Assembly (NCBI RefSeq): GCF_900115825.1
Contig: NZ_FOXW01000009.1
Location: 1 to 64,000 of the forward strand
From: Desemzia incerta
Lineage (GTDB): Bacteria; Bacillota; Bacilli; Lactobacillales; Carnobacteriaceae
DNA length: 64,000 nucleotides
Reading direction: 5' to 3'
Shown piece after piece: positions 25,361 through 34,892 of the stretch. How positions within the stretch are numbered: position 1 is the stretch's first letter; each line of letters opens with the position of its first letter. The translations under genes and the position numbers were made by a program. The notes under the pieces are model-generated. The model did not search any database. It was given only the letters and a program-made list of their open reading frames with translations, and was not told the DNA's origin.

Positions 25361-26428
25361 TTATTTCTTTTTAACTGAATTCATTTCACCATCATATAAC
25401 CGAAGCGCATAAGATATCAGTGCTGCACCTATAAAGGCTATCATACTGCCTAAAACCAGACCAAAAAACCGATAACTGACCAAGTCGTTGACAAATGCTC
25501 CGCTTGATAAATTTGCCAACAACAGAGATAAGGGATTGGTAAAAAAGTTGGCTATGGCGTAATTGCGGACCATCGCATATTCCACGAATACATTGAGAAT
25601 CACAATAATGGTGATTGTCGAAATGACATTCAAATCAAAAGAAAATAATACGATCCCCACTAATAAACCAACCATTCCTCCAACGATTCTCTGTACGTTA
25701 CGTTGAAAGATAGCAATCAGCTCGCTTCCCTGCAAAACCGCAGCACAAGAGATTGTTACCCAATAAGGGTTCCCTAATCCTAGAGCCATTCCGATGTAGG
25801 TAGCGAAAAAAATAATGCAGGCATGATGAATTGAAGATAACAATAACCGCGAATCATGTGTGAGTGCATGTCTCCATCTTTCGTTAAAAGAACTATTTTC
25901 TATAGAGACCTCCACACCGCTTAATTTGCGATGCGCGATCCTGACGATGACCGCAACTCCAATGGATGCCGCGACTCCTAAAGCGACGTAGGCAGTAGCA
26001 GCTGCAATTCCGCTAAAGTCTAAGGAAGTTCCTGTTGCCATCGAACTGACCATAATAATGAAGAATGCTCCCGGTCTTGGCGCATGTAGAACTCTAAATA
26101 CAATAAAACCGGCTAAACTGATTAAACTCATTGTGATGGGAATTACCCAAGGGACAAAGGTAGATAGGGCTCCTAAAAAGAAACCCGTTGTCATACACAA
26201 TCCTACTCTAAATATGCGCTTGATCAACTGTTTGTTGGGGATAGGCAGATAATATAAAAAGGCAAAGGCACCTAATGCACCAAAGGTTCCAATCTGCATA
26301 TTCCCTGATACATATCCTAGTAAAAGCATGATACCAGTTGTCACACCAGCTCCCAAGACACGCAATATAGAGTCTTCTGTTTCTTTTATCTTCAGCAAGT
26401 CTTTAAATGCTAGGCTTATTTTATTCAT
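25361..26428 (-). CDS. FUSC / aromatic-acid-exporter-like membrane protein
   Basis: A 355-residue membrane protein with two blocks of hydrophobic segments (about residues 25-160 and 190-345) separated by a cytosolic linker, the duplicated pattern of the FUSC (fusaric acid resistance) superfamily. GNPYWVTISCAAVLQGS and VQRIVGGMVGLLVGIVL fit the FUSC-like core. Members are thought to export aromatic or other weak organic acids; the substrate here is unknown. MNKISLAF was chosen as start (GGGGGATGA just upstream), though an ATG four codons earlier is possible. Confidence 0.7.
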   Translation of the reverse strand: MNKISLAFKDLLKIKETEDSILRVLGAGVTTGIMLLLGYVSGNMQIGTFGALGAFAFLYYLPIPNKQLIKRIFRVGLCMTTGFFLGALSTFVPWVIPITMSLISLAGFIVFRVLHAPRPGAFFIIMVSSMATGTSLDFSGIAAATAYVALGVAASIGVAVIVRIAHRKLSGVEVSIENSSFNERWRHALTHDSRLLLSSIHHACIIFFATYIGMALGLGNPYWVTISCAAVLQGSELIAIFQRNVQRIVGGMVGLLVGIVLFSFDLNVISTITIIVILNVFVEYAMVRNYAIANFFTNPLSLLLANLSSGAFVNDLVSYRFFGLVLGSMIAFIGAALISYALRLYDGEMNSVKKK

Positions 26429-26599
26429 TTCATCCCCCATTTCTACTAACTTTATGCAGTGATGAGTATCTGCAACTCTTCTATTATATACTTTTTTTAC
26501 TTACTTTTGGTGTTTTATGAGACTTTTTGGACTAAGCCTAAAAAGAAAGACAATAGAAAAAATACATTTTGAACACATTTTCTTCACAAATATTCAGTA

Positions 26600-26719
26600 G
26601 TATAAATACATACCAATAACAACCAACTTTTTTATATTTTCATTTTTACCTTATACTCCTCCAAAGTATCAGGTACTACTCCTTTAAACCACTTGCTCAA
26701 GCAGCAAGTGGTTTTTTTG
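26600..26719 (+). ncRNA. Candidate small RNA with CCUCC anti-Shine-Dalgarno loop (copy 1)
   Basis: A hairpin ACCTTATACT-CCTCCAA-AGTATCAGGT (26648-26674, one mismatch) displays CCUCC in its loop. It is followed by single-stranded TACTCCTTTAA and a terminator ACCACTTGCT/AGCAAGTGGT with seven T (26688-26718). The core TACTCCTCCAAAGTA recurs exactly at 28169. The promoter is uncertain (TATAAA near 26611). The rest of this 475-bp intergenic region shows no gene. Confidence 0.65.
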
Positions 26720-26903
26720 TTTTCTCCAGAGATTTCTGAAAAAAACATCATTGTATTTAAAAAAGAGATTCTTCTACTTATTTGAAAGAATAATAGCCAT
26801 AATACGCCTCAAAGCCTTCCTATTTCATTTGTATGCTTGCAGTGGCGACTTGTTTTGAATTATCTTTAGTTATATAAATAAATGGATTCAAGGAGGAAAA
26901 AGC

Positions 26904-28043
26904 ATGTTTTTGAGCGAGGATTTATTAGAGGAGATTCACAATCGTGCACCAAAATACGATCAAGAAAATAGTTTTCCCTATGAAGATTACGAAGCCTTAA
27001 AGGCAGCGGGATATTACAAAGCCTTTGTGCCTAAAGAATATGGCGGCCATGGATTGACGCTGAAAGAAATCGCACAGGAGCAAACTCGTCTTGCAAAAGC
27101 AGCTCCTGCGACAGCTTTAGGTATTAATATGCATCAAATCATTGTGGGCGTTGGAAAATATATGATCAGCCATGGTAATAAGCGAGGCGAACAACTTTTA
27201 AAAGATGCAGTTGATGGGCACTTGCTCTCTTTTGCTATTTCAGAGCCTGCTAATGATCGTGTTCTTTTTGGATCTATTTGCCAAGCGAAGCCTGAAGATG
27301 ATGGCGGTTACCGTTTTTATGGACCAAAAGTGTTTATTTCGATGTCTGGAGAAGCTACTCGTATGGTGACTTATGGAATGGATGATAACAACGGCGATCC
27401 GCAATCTGTGTTTGCTTATATCGAGAACAATCCTGAAACGGTCCAAGTTAAACCAGAATGGGATACACTTGGTATGCGAGGTACCCAATCCTACAACTTA
27501 ATGTTGGAGGGCGCTTATGCGGCTGAAAAAAATATTTTGACAAAAGTAGCTCCAGGACCAAGTTTTGATCCCGTCGTATTTGGTATTTTTGCCCACTTTG
27601 AAATCTTACTAGCTGCAACATATCACGGAATTGGAAAACGCGCTTTAGAATTAGGAATTGAACGTGTGAAAAAGCGCAAATCAATTGCTCAAGGGACGAC
27701 TTACGACCAAGACAAAAATATCCGTTGGCGTATCGCGGAAGCTGCTTTATTATTAGACTCTATTCCGCCTCAAATCAATACCCTTGCCGATGATGTGGAA
27801 AACGATGTGGACCATGGAAAATATTGGATGCCGCGGCTGTCCGCGATTAAAAACTATTCTGTGGAAGCTTCGTTTAAAACAGTGGAAGAAATGGTACGCG
27901 CTTCTGGAGGCGGTTCTTACTCCAACAGTAGCGAATTGTCTCGTTTACTGCGGGATGTCTATGCTGGGTTGTTCCAACCTTCTGACCAAGAATCGCTCCA
28001 TGATTCATGGGCAAACCTTTTGCTAGGGCCCATTGAAAGATAA
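26904..28043 (+). CDS. Acyl-CoA dehydrogenase-family flavoprotein
   Basis: The 379-residue protein has the three-domain acyl-CoA dehydrogenase layout: an N-terminal helical domain with FVPKEYGGHGLTLKE, a central beta domain (FAISEP, YRFYGPKVFISM, WDTLGMRGTQSYNLMLEG) and a C-terminal helical domain. The C-terminal LLRDVYAGLFQPSDQES resembles the RDVRAGLFHP-type ending of the DszC/HpaH-like subgroup, and Ala stands where classic dehydrogenases have the catalytic Glu of YEG. It may therefore be an oxidase or monooxygenase rather than a beta-oxidation enzyme; no beta-oxidation genes are nearby. AAGGAGG precedes the ATG. Two matching small-RNA candidates flank it. Confidence 0.75.
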   Translation: MFLSEDLLEEIHNRAPKYDQENSFPYEDYEALKAAGYYKAFVPKEYGGHGLTLKEIAQEQTRLAKAAPATALGINMHQIIVGVGKYMISHGNKRGEQLLKDAVDGHLLSFAISEPANDRVLFGSICQAKPEDDGGYRFYGPKVFISMSGEATRMVTYGMDDNNGDPQSVFAYIENNPETVQVKPEWDTLGMRGTQSYNLMLEGAYAAEKNILTKVAPGPSFDPVVFGIFAHFEILLAATYHGIGKRALELGIERVKKRKSIAQGTTYDQDKNIRWRIAEAALLLDSIPPQINTLADDVENDVDHGKYWMPRLSAIKNYSVEASFKTVEEMVRASGGGSYSNSSELSRLLRDVYAGLFQPSDQESLHDSWANLLLGPIER

Positions 28044-28140
28044 ATTTAATGGATTGGGACTGCAAAAACTGATTTCGCTAAAAGAAAAAAGTTCTATCAC
28101 AGATTCTTCATATTTGAAAGCTATACTCTATTTATACCAA

Positions 28141-28277
28141 ATAAACAAGCAACCCCTTGTTTACTCTTTACTCCTCCAAAGTAGAGACAGCCCTTTTCTG
28201 TGATTCAACGTATGCTAAAGCAGTTGAACACAAACACTCCCATTTGCTTCGTTAGGCAAATGGGAGTGCTTTTTTGT
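28141..28277 (+). ncRNA. Candidate small RNA with CCUCC anti-Shine-Dalgarno loop (copy 2)
   Basis: In order: AACAAG/CTTGTT hairpin with a C-rich loop; TCTTTACT-CCTCCAA-AGTAGAGA hairpin; a small CAG/CTG hairpin; TTCAAC/GTTGAA hairpin; and a terminator CACTCCCATTTGC/GCAAATGGGAGTG with six T (28235-28276). The CCUCC hairpin core (28169-28183) is identical to that at 26654. TATACT at 28122-28127 is the best -10. There is no ORF. It fills most of the gap between the flavoprotein gene and the DUF4349 gene. Confidence 0.68.
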
Positions 28278-28347
28278 GTCATCGATTTTTTTGTGTTTTT
28301 TATTGCTGCTAAGGGATAGGAGTCACAACTGTTTTTAAAGGCCCACT

Positions 28348-29337
28348 CTATTCTGAATCTTTCTCTTTCGGCTCTTTTTTGTCGCTTCTTTTAGCCATTA
28401 TTTTTTTCTTTTCTTGATAGCGACTCGGTTGTCGGTTTTTAGATGCTCTTTCAGCCTCTCTTTTCTTCCACCAATTCGTACGGCGCACTCCCAATACTAA
28501 CAAAACAATAACCGCCAGTATAATCAAATAAGGCAATGCATAAATCAACCAGATAGCTGTATCTTGAAGCCAGTAATAGAATGTGTACGCTGAATCCACA
28601 ATGGCTTCTTTTGCCCGCTCCCAAAATGGCATAGTTGAACCTGGTTGGCTGGAGATTCTAGATCGTTCCAAAAGCGTTAGATACAAAGTAGAATACTCCA
28701 CAAGTTCATCGATGTTATCATTTTGAGACTGCAATATTTCTCTCTCTGCAACGGTTTCGGATAAATTATTTTCAATCGCTAAAATGTCTTCTATCACTGT
28801 AGCTTGATCTAATAATTCCAGCAACCGGTCTTCTTTGCGTTGCAATACTTCAATTCTCATCTGCGTATCCTGATACTGTTTAGTCGCATCTTCGTTTCCA
28901 ATTTGTTCACTGACCTTAGTTCCGAGGTTTCCTTCTAAATCAGCTAAAAGATCATCCACTGCTTCAACTGGGATACGAATAGAGAACGTTCCTTGACGAA
29001 GTTTGGCTTCTGTCCTATTGCTGTTGCCATTGTAGCTATTTGTCGTTTCATTTGATGTCTCGATATAAGCCTGATGTTTTTCTATAATTTCTTTTAACTG
29101 AGTGACAGAGTTTTGATACTCGATAGTCTCGTAAGTCATGTCTATCGTGGTGATAACTTTTTCTCCGATCAATAAATTAGCGCTATTCTCTTCTTGGGAT
29201 GTGGTATCTTGCGCTTCATTCATCTGGGTAATGCCTTTATCCTCCGCAGCATTTTCTGAATCACTTACTCCATTTGAAGAACAGCCAACCAATAAGCATA
29301 ATAGGGCTAAAGTCCATAATCCGGCTTTCTTCTTCAT
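28348..29337 (-). CDS. DUF4349 domain lipoprotein
   Basis: A 329-residue predicted lipoprotein: basic start, hydrophobic segment, lipobox LVGC near residue 19. The DUF4349 region spans about residues 60-280: a beta part (KVITTIDMTYETIEYQNSV), a coiled coil (YQDTQMRIEVLQRKEDRLLELL) and one C-terminal membrane helix (ALPYLIILAVIVLLVLGV), then a very basic cytosolic tail. It is therefore tethered at both ends. Function of DUF4349 is unknown. The ATG follows GAGGAGGGG; a TTG start five codons earlier overlaps that site and was rejected. Confidence 0.82.
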   Translation of the reverse strand: MKKKAGLWTLALLCLLVGCSSNGVSDSENAAEDKGITQMNEAQDTTSQEENSANLLIGEKVITTIDMTYETIEYQNSVTQLKEIIEKHQAYIETSNETTNSYNGNSNRTEAKLRQGTFSIRIPVEAVDDLLADLEGNLGTKVSEQIGNEDATKQYQDTQMRIEVLQRKEDRLLELLDQATVIEDILAIENNLSETVAEREILQSQNDNIDELVEYSTLYLTLLERSRISSQPGSTMPFWERAKEAIVDSAYTFYYWLQDTAIWLIYALPYLIILAVIVLLVLGVRRTNWWKKREAERASKNRQPSRYQEKKKIMAKRSDKKEPKEKDSE

Positions 29338-29502
29338 CCAACCCCTCCTCAATGCTTCTTTAATAGCTTTAGTATACCTTTTCTAAAAGCTGAACTAAAA
29401 TATAATCCTTTTGAAAAACGTAGGAAGGGAGCGGGTCAAAATGCGTTCGGTTTTATAGTAGACGTTTGAACTATTGTCCCAAAACTTCTATAAATTCCAC
29501 GA

Positions 29503-31089
29503 TTATTTTTTTAACTGACGAATCTGTTGGAGCAATGTAGAATATTCTTCTTCCAATTGATCTTTAGGCTCTTTTTCCGGCAATAGAGATAACTTTGAAA
29601 TCACTGCATTCAGTCGATTTTCCAATACAAGCAATTCTTCTTCACTAGCAACATTCTTTTTTTCCGGCTTTTCTTGTTGGCTAAAGGTCTCATCATCTGT
29701 ATCAACTTCTTTTGCAAGAACTTTTCGGTCTTTAATTTGCCAAATGTGAGTCGCAACATTGTTGACGAATTGCTCATCATGAGAAACAAATAAAATAGTT
29801 CCTTCATATCCCTTTAAGGCTTCTTCAATAGCTTCCATAGAAGCAATGTCTAAATAATTCGTTGGCTCATCCAATATCAATACATTCGCATCACTCGCCA
29901 ATAAAAGTGCTAAAGAAACTTTGTTTTTCTCTCCGCCGCTTAAAACTGAAATGGGCTTAAATACTGCATTGCCTTTAAATAATAGTCTTGCCAACAACAT
30001 ACGGACAAATGATTCTTCTTTCGTACTTTTTTTCATCACGTTTTCTAAAATCGTTTCAGATTCATCTAATAGATCCAATGACTGGCTGAAATAGCCGAAA
30101 TGAATATTTTTTGCCAAATGAATCCCTTTTTCTGCTTGGAGCATCATTTTGATTAAAGATGTTTTCCCAGATCCATTTGGTCCAATTAAAGCAGTTCTTG
30201 AATGGTTCAATAACTGAAATTCTGCGTTATCAAACAACACTCGTGAACCAAATTTTTTCTGGATTTTTGTACCCGAAATCAAAATAGAATTGTGAATCTC
30301 TCTTCCTTTGTCCAATTGGATTTTAACTGGCGAAAGATCAACGGGTTTTTCTTTCACTTCCAAATGTTCCATTCGTTTCTCATAATTCCCCACGGCTTTG
30401 TCCAAGGTTTTACGGGAATCTTGTCCGCCCATTTTATGCAACCTCGCTTCAGAAGGACCCATCCGTTTAGGTGCTTTTCGTAAGTTTTCTGATTTTTGAT
30501 GAGTACTTATCATGGCTTTCTTTAAGCGTTTCTTTTCTTTTGTATAGGCCTCGTATTCTTGCTGGGCAAAATCTTTTTCTTGTTCTTTTTGAGCTTGATA
30601 GGACTCATAATTTCCTGTGTAAAAATGTACCTTGCCTTCTTCTATCTCTACGATCCGGTTGCACACGCGATTCAAGAAAGCTCGATCATGGGAAACTACT
30701 AAGACAGCTCCCGAAAAATGCTTCAGTTGTTTTTCCAAATAGTGGCGGGCATCCGTATCTAGGTGACTAGTGGGTTCATCCGCAAATAAAATCCCTGACT
30801 GAATTGACAATGCTCGATTGATTTGTTGTTTCGTCTGTTCTCCACCGCTTAACGTATCCAATGGTTCATGATCCGGCAACTGCTCGATAAAGCCTGCCAT
30901 GCCATTGAGTTGGACAAAACCAGTGTCGGGCTCTTCTTTTTGAGCCAAAATATTCAGCAACGTCGTTTTCCCGGACCCATTCCTTCCAACGATACCGATT
31001 CGATCGCCTTCATAGATGTGCCATTCTGGTATCGTAAATAGTGTCTTTTCTCCAATAGATTTTTCAATTTGTTTTACTTCTAAAAGCAC
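29503..31089 (-). CDS. ABC-F family ATPase, antibiotic-resistance (Msr/Vga/VmlR-like) type
   Basis: The 528-residue protein has two ABC domains and no membrane segments, so it acts on the ribosome rather than as a transporter. Walker A GRNGSGKTT and GPNGSGKTS, signatures LSGGEQTK and LSGGEKNK, and Walker B FADEPTSHLD and LDEPTNYLD are present. The interdomain linker (about residues 165-245) is long and basic with KRMGPSEARLHKMG, as in Vga- and VmlR-like proteins that protect against lincosamides, pleuromutilins and streptogramin A; resistance is inferred. The start is GTG with GGAGG 8 bases upstream, and the site lies in a hairpin. Confidence 0.82.
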   Translation of the reverse strand: MLLEVKQIEKSIGEKTLFTIPEWHIYEGDRIGIVGRNGSGKTTLLNILAQKEEPDTGFVQLNGMAGFIEQLPDHEPLDTLSGGEQTKQQINRALSIQSGILFADEPTSHLDTDARHYLEKQLKHFSGAVLVVSHDRAFLNRVCNRIVEIEEGKVHFYTGNYESYQAQKEQEKDFAQQEYEAYTKEKKRLKKAMISTHQKSENLRKAPKRMGPSEARLHKMGGQDSRKTLDKAVGNYEKRMEHLEVKEKPVDLSPVKIQLDKGREIHNSILISGTKIQKKFGSRVLFDNAEFQLLNHSRTALIGPNGSGKTSLIKMMLQAEKGIHLAKNIHFGYFSQSLDLLDESETILENVMKKSTKEESFVRMLLARLLFKGNAVFKPISVLSGGEKNKVSLALLLASDANVLILDEPTNYLDIASMEAIEEALKGYEGTILFVSHDEQFVNNVATHIWQIKDRKVLAKEVDTDDETFSQQEKPEKKNVASEEELLVLENRLNAVISKLSLLPEKEPKDQLEEEYSTLLQQIRQLKK

Positions 31090-31097
31090 AAAAAAAC

Positions 31098-31117
31098 CTC
31101 CTTCAATTCTGAAGAAG
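31098..31117 (-). promoter_or_regulatory. Hairpin sequestering the ABC-F ribosome-binding site
   Basis: On the minus strand CTTCTTC pairs with GAAGGAG (one G-U) around a six-base loop, covering the GGAGG of the ABC-F gene. This suggests translational attenuation, common in ABC-F resistance genes. A possible 16-codon leader ORF (MCRQSSSELKEVFLCF) runs through the hairpin but lacks a clear ribosome-binding site. Confidence 0.5.
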
Positions 31118-31522
31118 ATTGCCTGCACATAACTAAATAAGCCTATTTATAGTATAGGTATAGCCATTATGTCCCATTCAATCTACGTTCAGTCCTGTTA
31201 TTTTGTCCATATCAAATAAGCTGAAAACATCAACTTTTCTTCTATAGAACAACACATTCTTTTCTGAATTAAGATTGAATAATACGCATCGGCTTACACC
31301 TGTACCTTTCTTAGATTTCTCTACGCCTTTATTCTAGCAATTTATTCGTCTTGATACAAGCATTTGTATTGCACCTCATTTGTTCTTTATGCGTCATTTT
31401 AAAATGTGTTTCCTTTCATTTTAAAGGCTTTCATCTTAATCCTCTTCTTGCTGTGGTGGTTTTTCTTTCGTTAAACTGATACAATAATCACTAAAATGAT
31501 GAAACATTAAGGTGGGATATAC
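31118..31522. other. Divergent intergenic region between ABC-F and proB
   Basis: About 400 bp of AT-rich sequence, presumably the leader of the ABC-F gene on the left and the proB promoter on the right. A weak CCTAT/ATAGG hairpin lies near 31150. I see no ORF, terminator or known RNA family. Confidence 0.4.
31477..31485 (+). promoter_or_regulatory. Predicted proB promoter (extended -10)
   Basis: TGATACAAT fits the TGnTATAAT form and lies about 38 bases upstream of the proB start; no good -35 is present. Confidence 0.5.
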
Positions 31523-32338
31523 TTGAATACATTAGCCAGAAAAAAAGTTGCTAACAGCAAACGTATTATCATTAAAGTGGGTACGAGCACTTTAATGTAC
31601 CCGAATGGGAGCGTCAATTTACAACGTATTGAGCGGTTGGCATTTGTACTGACCGATTTGCAAAACAGAGGAAAAGATATTATTTTAGTTTCATCTGGTG
31701 CAATTGGTGTAGGCATGGATCTGCTTAACTTGTCCACACGCCCTGCAACGATACCGGAACAACAAGCGGTCGCTGCTATCGGCCAAAGCCAACTCATGAA
31801 TCTATACAGCAAATTTTTCCTTAGCTACGGTCAGATCATCGGGCAGATTTTAATGACCCGCGATATTGTAGACTTTCCCGAAAGCCGATTAAATGCTTCA
31901 AACACATTTGAACAATTACTCAAAACTGGCGTCATCCCAATTGTGAACGAAAACGACTCAGTTTCAGTAGAAGAATTGGATCATTTGACTAAGTTTGGCG
32001 ACAACGACCAATTATCTGCGATTGTTGCTGAAATTACAAACGCTGATTTATTGATCATGCTGACGGATGTAGCTGGATTCTATGATAAAAATCCGAATAC
32101 ACATCAAGATGCTGTTTTATTCTCTGAAATTTCTGACATTACGGACGCTCATTACCAGCAATCCGGTGGCCAAGGTTCTCGATTTGGAACGGGTGGAATG
32201 ATCACGAAATTAAAAGCTGCAGACCACATGCTGAATCTTCATGCACAAATGGTCTTAACGAACGGAAAAGTACCGGATACGATTTTTGATATCGTGGTCG
32301 GAAAAGAAGTCGGAACGTTGTTTACTCCTAAAGATTAA
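31523..32338 (+). CDS. proB: Glutamate 5-kinase
   Basis: It phosphorylates glutamate, the first step of proline synthesis. The 271-residue length is the short form with the amino-acid-kinase domain only, lacking the C-terminal PUA domain. Motifs are IKVGTSTL near residue 17, LVSSGAIGVGM, PIVNENDSVS and GQGSRFGTGGMITKLKAA. The start is TTG with AAGGTGGG 6-7 bases upstream; no ATG fits because the conserved kinase motif begins so close to the N-terminus. proA follows 18 bases later. Proline feedback is expected but not visible in sequence. Confidence 0.93.
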   Translation: MNTLARKKVANSKRIIIKVGTSTLMYPNGSVNLQRIERLAFVLTDLQNRGKDIILVSSGAIGVGMDLLNLSTRPATIPEQQAVAAIGQSQLMNLYSKFFLSYGQIIGQILMTRDIVDFPESRLNASNTFEQLLKTGVIPIVNENDSVSVEELDHLTKFGDNDQLSAIVAEITNADLLIMLTDVAGFYDKNPNTHQDAVLFSEISDITDAHYQQSGGQGSRFGTGGMITKLKAADHMLNLHAQMVLTNGKVPDTIFDIVVGKEVGTLFTPKD

Positions 32339-32356
32339 CCAGAAAGGAAGTTTACT

Positions 32357-33601
32357 ATGGAAACTTTAAATCAGTTAGGCCTAAACGCCAAAAAAGCTTC
32401 GCGCAAATTAGCTCAAGCTTCTGCTCAAGAAAAAAATCAAGCTCTACTCATTATGAGTCAATTAATAGTGGAACACCAAAAGGATATTCTAACAGCGAAT
32501 CAACAAGATTTAGCTGCCGCTGAAAGCAACGGAATTAAAGGAACGATGTTGGACCGTCTGACATTGAATGAAGAACGCGTCATCGCTATGGCAGAAGGTA
32601 TCAAACAAGTAGCTGGGTTGCCCGATCCAATCGGAACTGTCCATTCTATGCGTACACTGGACAACGGCTTAACTATCGGCCGTCAAAGCGTTCCTTTAGG
32701 CGTTATTGGAATCATTTATGAATCTCGTCCAAATGTCACGACAGATGCTGGTGTGTTGTGCTTTAAATCCGGAAATGCCGTTATTTTGCGTGGTGGAAAA
32801 GAAGCGATTCACACGAATAAAGCGATTATTACTATCTTACAAAAAGCTTTGAGTCAAACGGATTTCCCTCAGCAATCGATTCAATTGGTAGAAGATACTT
32901 CTAGAGCATCCTCTACAGGATTGATGACATTGACCGAGTATTTAGATGTTTTGATTCCTCGAGGCGGAGCTGGTTTGATTAAAGCAGTTGTGGAAAATGC
33001 TACAGTCCCAGTCATTGAAACAGGTGTCGGCAATTGCCACGTGTACATTGATAAAGATGCGCAACTTGAAATGGCTAAAGACATTATCGTCAATGCCAAA
33101 TGCTCGCGTCCGTCCGTATGCAACGCTGCTGAAACATTGTTGATCCATGAAGATGTGGCTGCTGCTTTCTTACCTGAAATTGAAACAGCCTTGTCTGAAT
33201 ACAATGTTGAATTGCGTGCAGACGAAAAAGCGGGTACTATTTTGTCCAAATCGATTCCTGCCACTGAAGAAGATTGGGAAACAGAATTTTTGGATTACAT
33301 TTTAGCTGTTAAAGTGGTTTCAGATCTGGAAGAAGCAGTTGAACACATTGATCGTTACAGCACGGGGCATTCTGAAGCTATCGTGACAGACGATTATGCA
33401 TCTAGTCAGCAATTCCTTCATGAAGTCGATTCAGCTGCTGTTTATATCAATGCTTCTACTCGCTTTACAGATGGATTTGAATTTGGATTTGGAGCGGAAA
33501 TTGGCATCAGTACTCAAAAAATTCACGCTCGTGGACCAATGGGATTGCCAGAATTAACTTCTTACAAAACCATTGTCTATGGGAATGGTCAAATACGATG
33601 A
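32357..33601 (+). CDS. proA: Gamma-glutamyl phosphate reductase
   Basis: An NADPH-dependent reductase making glutamate 5-semialdehyde, the second proline-synthesis step. The 414-residue protein has the aldehyde dehydrogenase-like fold with the catalytic cysteine in [15 protein letters not shown] (about residue 252), [11 protein letters not shown] for cofactor binding, and the family C-terminus [24 protein letters not shown] precedes the ATG. The stop overlaps the next start by ATGA, so the three genes form one operon. No proC is present in the window. Confidence 0.95.
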   Translation: METLNQLGLNAKKASRKLAQASAQEKNQALLIMSQLIVEHQKDILTANQQDLAAAESNGIKGTMLDRLTLNEERVIAMAEGIKQVAGLPDPIGTVHSMRTLDNGLTIGRQSVPLGVIGIIYESRPNVTTDAGVLCFKSGNAVILRGGKEAIHTNKAIITILQKALSQTDFPQQSIQLVEDTSRASSTGLMTLTEYLDVLIPRGGAGLIKAVVENATVPVIETGVGNCHVYIDKDAQLEMAKDIIVNAKCSRPSVCNAAETLLIHEDVAAAFLPEIETALSEYNVELRADEKAGTILSKSIPATEEDWETEFLDYILAVKVVSDLEEAVEHIDRYSTGHSEAIVTDDYASSQQFLHEVDSAAVYINASTRFTDGFEFGFGAEIGISTQKIHARGPMGLPELTSYKTIVYGNGQIR

Positions 33602-34728
33602 GTGAAAAAGTAAAGATTGCTGTTGTGGGTGGCGGAATTGTCGGCTCCACAACAGCTTTTTACCTCAGCCAACATTCTCAATACGAGGTGGCTCTTTTTG
33701 ATAGTGGAATTGGTCAAGCTACTTCAGCTGCAGCCGGGATTATTTGTCCATGGTTGTCGCAACGTCGAAACAAGCAGTGGTACCAATTAGCCGCTAGTGG
33801 TGCGGCCTTTTACCCTCAATTGATGCAAGACTTAGGCGAAGATCCCGCTCGTTCGGACATTTACCGTCAAGTCGGAACTTTAGTGTTCAAAAAAACGCCT
33901 AAACTCTTAGCTAAATTAGAAAAAATTGCTTTAAAACGACGCGAGGATGCCCCTACTATTGGAAAATTAGCGATCTTGTCTCCTGAAGAAATCAAAGAAA
34001 AAACGCCGCTTCTTGAAACAACAGAATCTGCCTTATTTGCTTCTGGCGGTGCTAAAGTTGACGGTGCCTTATTGACTGGCAAATTAAAAGAAAAAGCTCA
34101 GAAAAATGGTGCTTCAGTCTATAATGATGAGGTACAACTAACTATCGAGCTTGGGGAAAAACAACCTTATCGCTTAAAGACTGAAACTAATCAGTACTCA
34201 TTTGATAAAGTCGTTTTGGCAGTCGGTGCTTGGTTACCGGGATTGCTTGAGCCACTGGGATATGCAGTGGATATTCGTCCTCAAAAAGGCCAATTGGTCG
34301 AATTGCATTTGGATGCAAAGACAGACGATTGGCCGGTGGTTATGCCCGATGGGGAAAAAGACATTATTCCATTTGCCAACGGAAAAGTGATTGTCGGAGC
34401 AACGCATGAAAATGATCAAGGCTATGATTTAGAACCGACTAAAAAGCAATTGCGTGTGATGTTAGATGAAGCGATTGAAATAGCTCCTGGGTTAGCTGAC
34501 GCGGATATCAAAGGTATTCGAGTGGGGACGCGTGCTTATACTTCTGATTTTGCGCCATTTTTCGGGGAAGTTTCTGATGCTCCTGGATTGTATGCAGCTA
34601 GCGGATTAGGTTCGTCTGGACTGACAAGTGGTCCGATGATTGCGAAAATTTTGGTGCAACTCATCAATGGAGAGGTTACATATTTGCCTGTGAGAGACTA
34701 TCCGATTGAAAACTACATTAAAAAATAA
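33598..34728 (+). CDS. FAD-dependent amino-acid oxidase/dehydrogenase (DAO family, glycine oxidase- or DadA-like)
   Basis: The 376-residue protein carries the dinucleotide-binding motif [15 protein letters not shown] at the N-terminus, and DAO-family segments [38 protein letters not shown] and [16 protein letters not shown] near the C-terminus. It probably oxidises a small amino acid or imino acid such as glycine, sarcosine or a D-amino acid. Its translational coupling to proBA (ATGA overlap) hints at a link with proline or pyrroline-5-carboxylate metabolism, but no reaction is established. No membrane segment is seen. Confidence 0.82.
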   Translation: MSEKVKIAVVGGGIVGSTTAFYLSQHSQYEVALFDSGIGQATSAAAGIICPWLSQRRNKQWYQLAASGAAFYPQLMQDLGEDPARSDIYRQVGTLVFKKTPKLLAKLEKIALKRREDAPTIGKLAILSPEEIKEKTPLLETTESALFASGGAKVDGALLTGKLKEKAQKNGASVYNDEVQLTIELGEKQPYRLKTETNQYSFDKVVLAVGAWLPGLLEPLGYAVDIRPQKGQLVELHLDAKTDDWPVVMPDGEKDIIPFANGKVIVGATHENDQGYDLEPTKKQLRVMLDEAIEIAPGLADADIKGIRVGTRAYTSDFAPFFGEVSDAPGLYAASGLGSSGLTSGPMIAKILVQLINGEVTYLPVRDYPIENYIKK

Positions 34729-34746
34729 CAAAATTGGTTATTACCT

Positions 34747-34803
34747 AAACACCCTAATTAGCGTTCCTCGATGTATCATGAGCGCTAGATAGGGTGTTTT
34801 TGT
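34747..34803 (+). terminator. Terminator of the proBA operon
   Basis: AAACACCCTA...TAGGGTGTTT with an inner AGCG...CGCT pair and a T-rich end, 20 bases after the last stop. Confidence 0.85.
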
Positions 34804-34892
34804 TTTTTATGATTTTCGCTTCGCTTATAAAAAGAAAGTTCCTTTAGAGAGTCTTTTACTTAACATTCTACGTTGTTTTTTTAGTCAAAATA

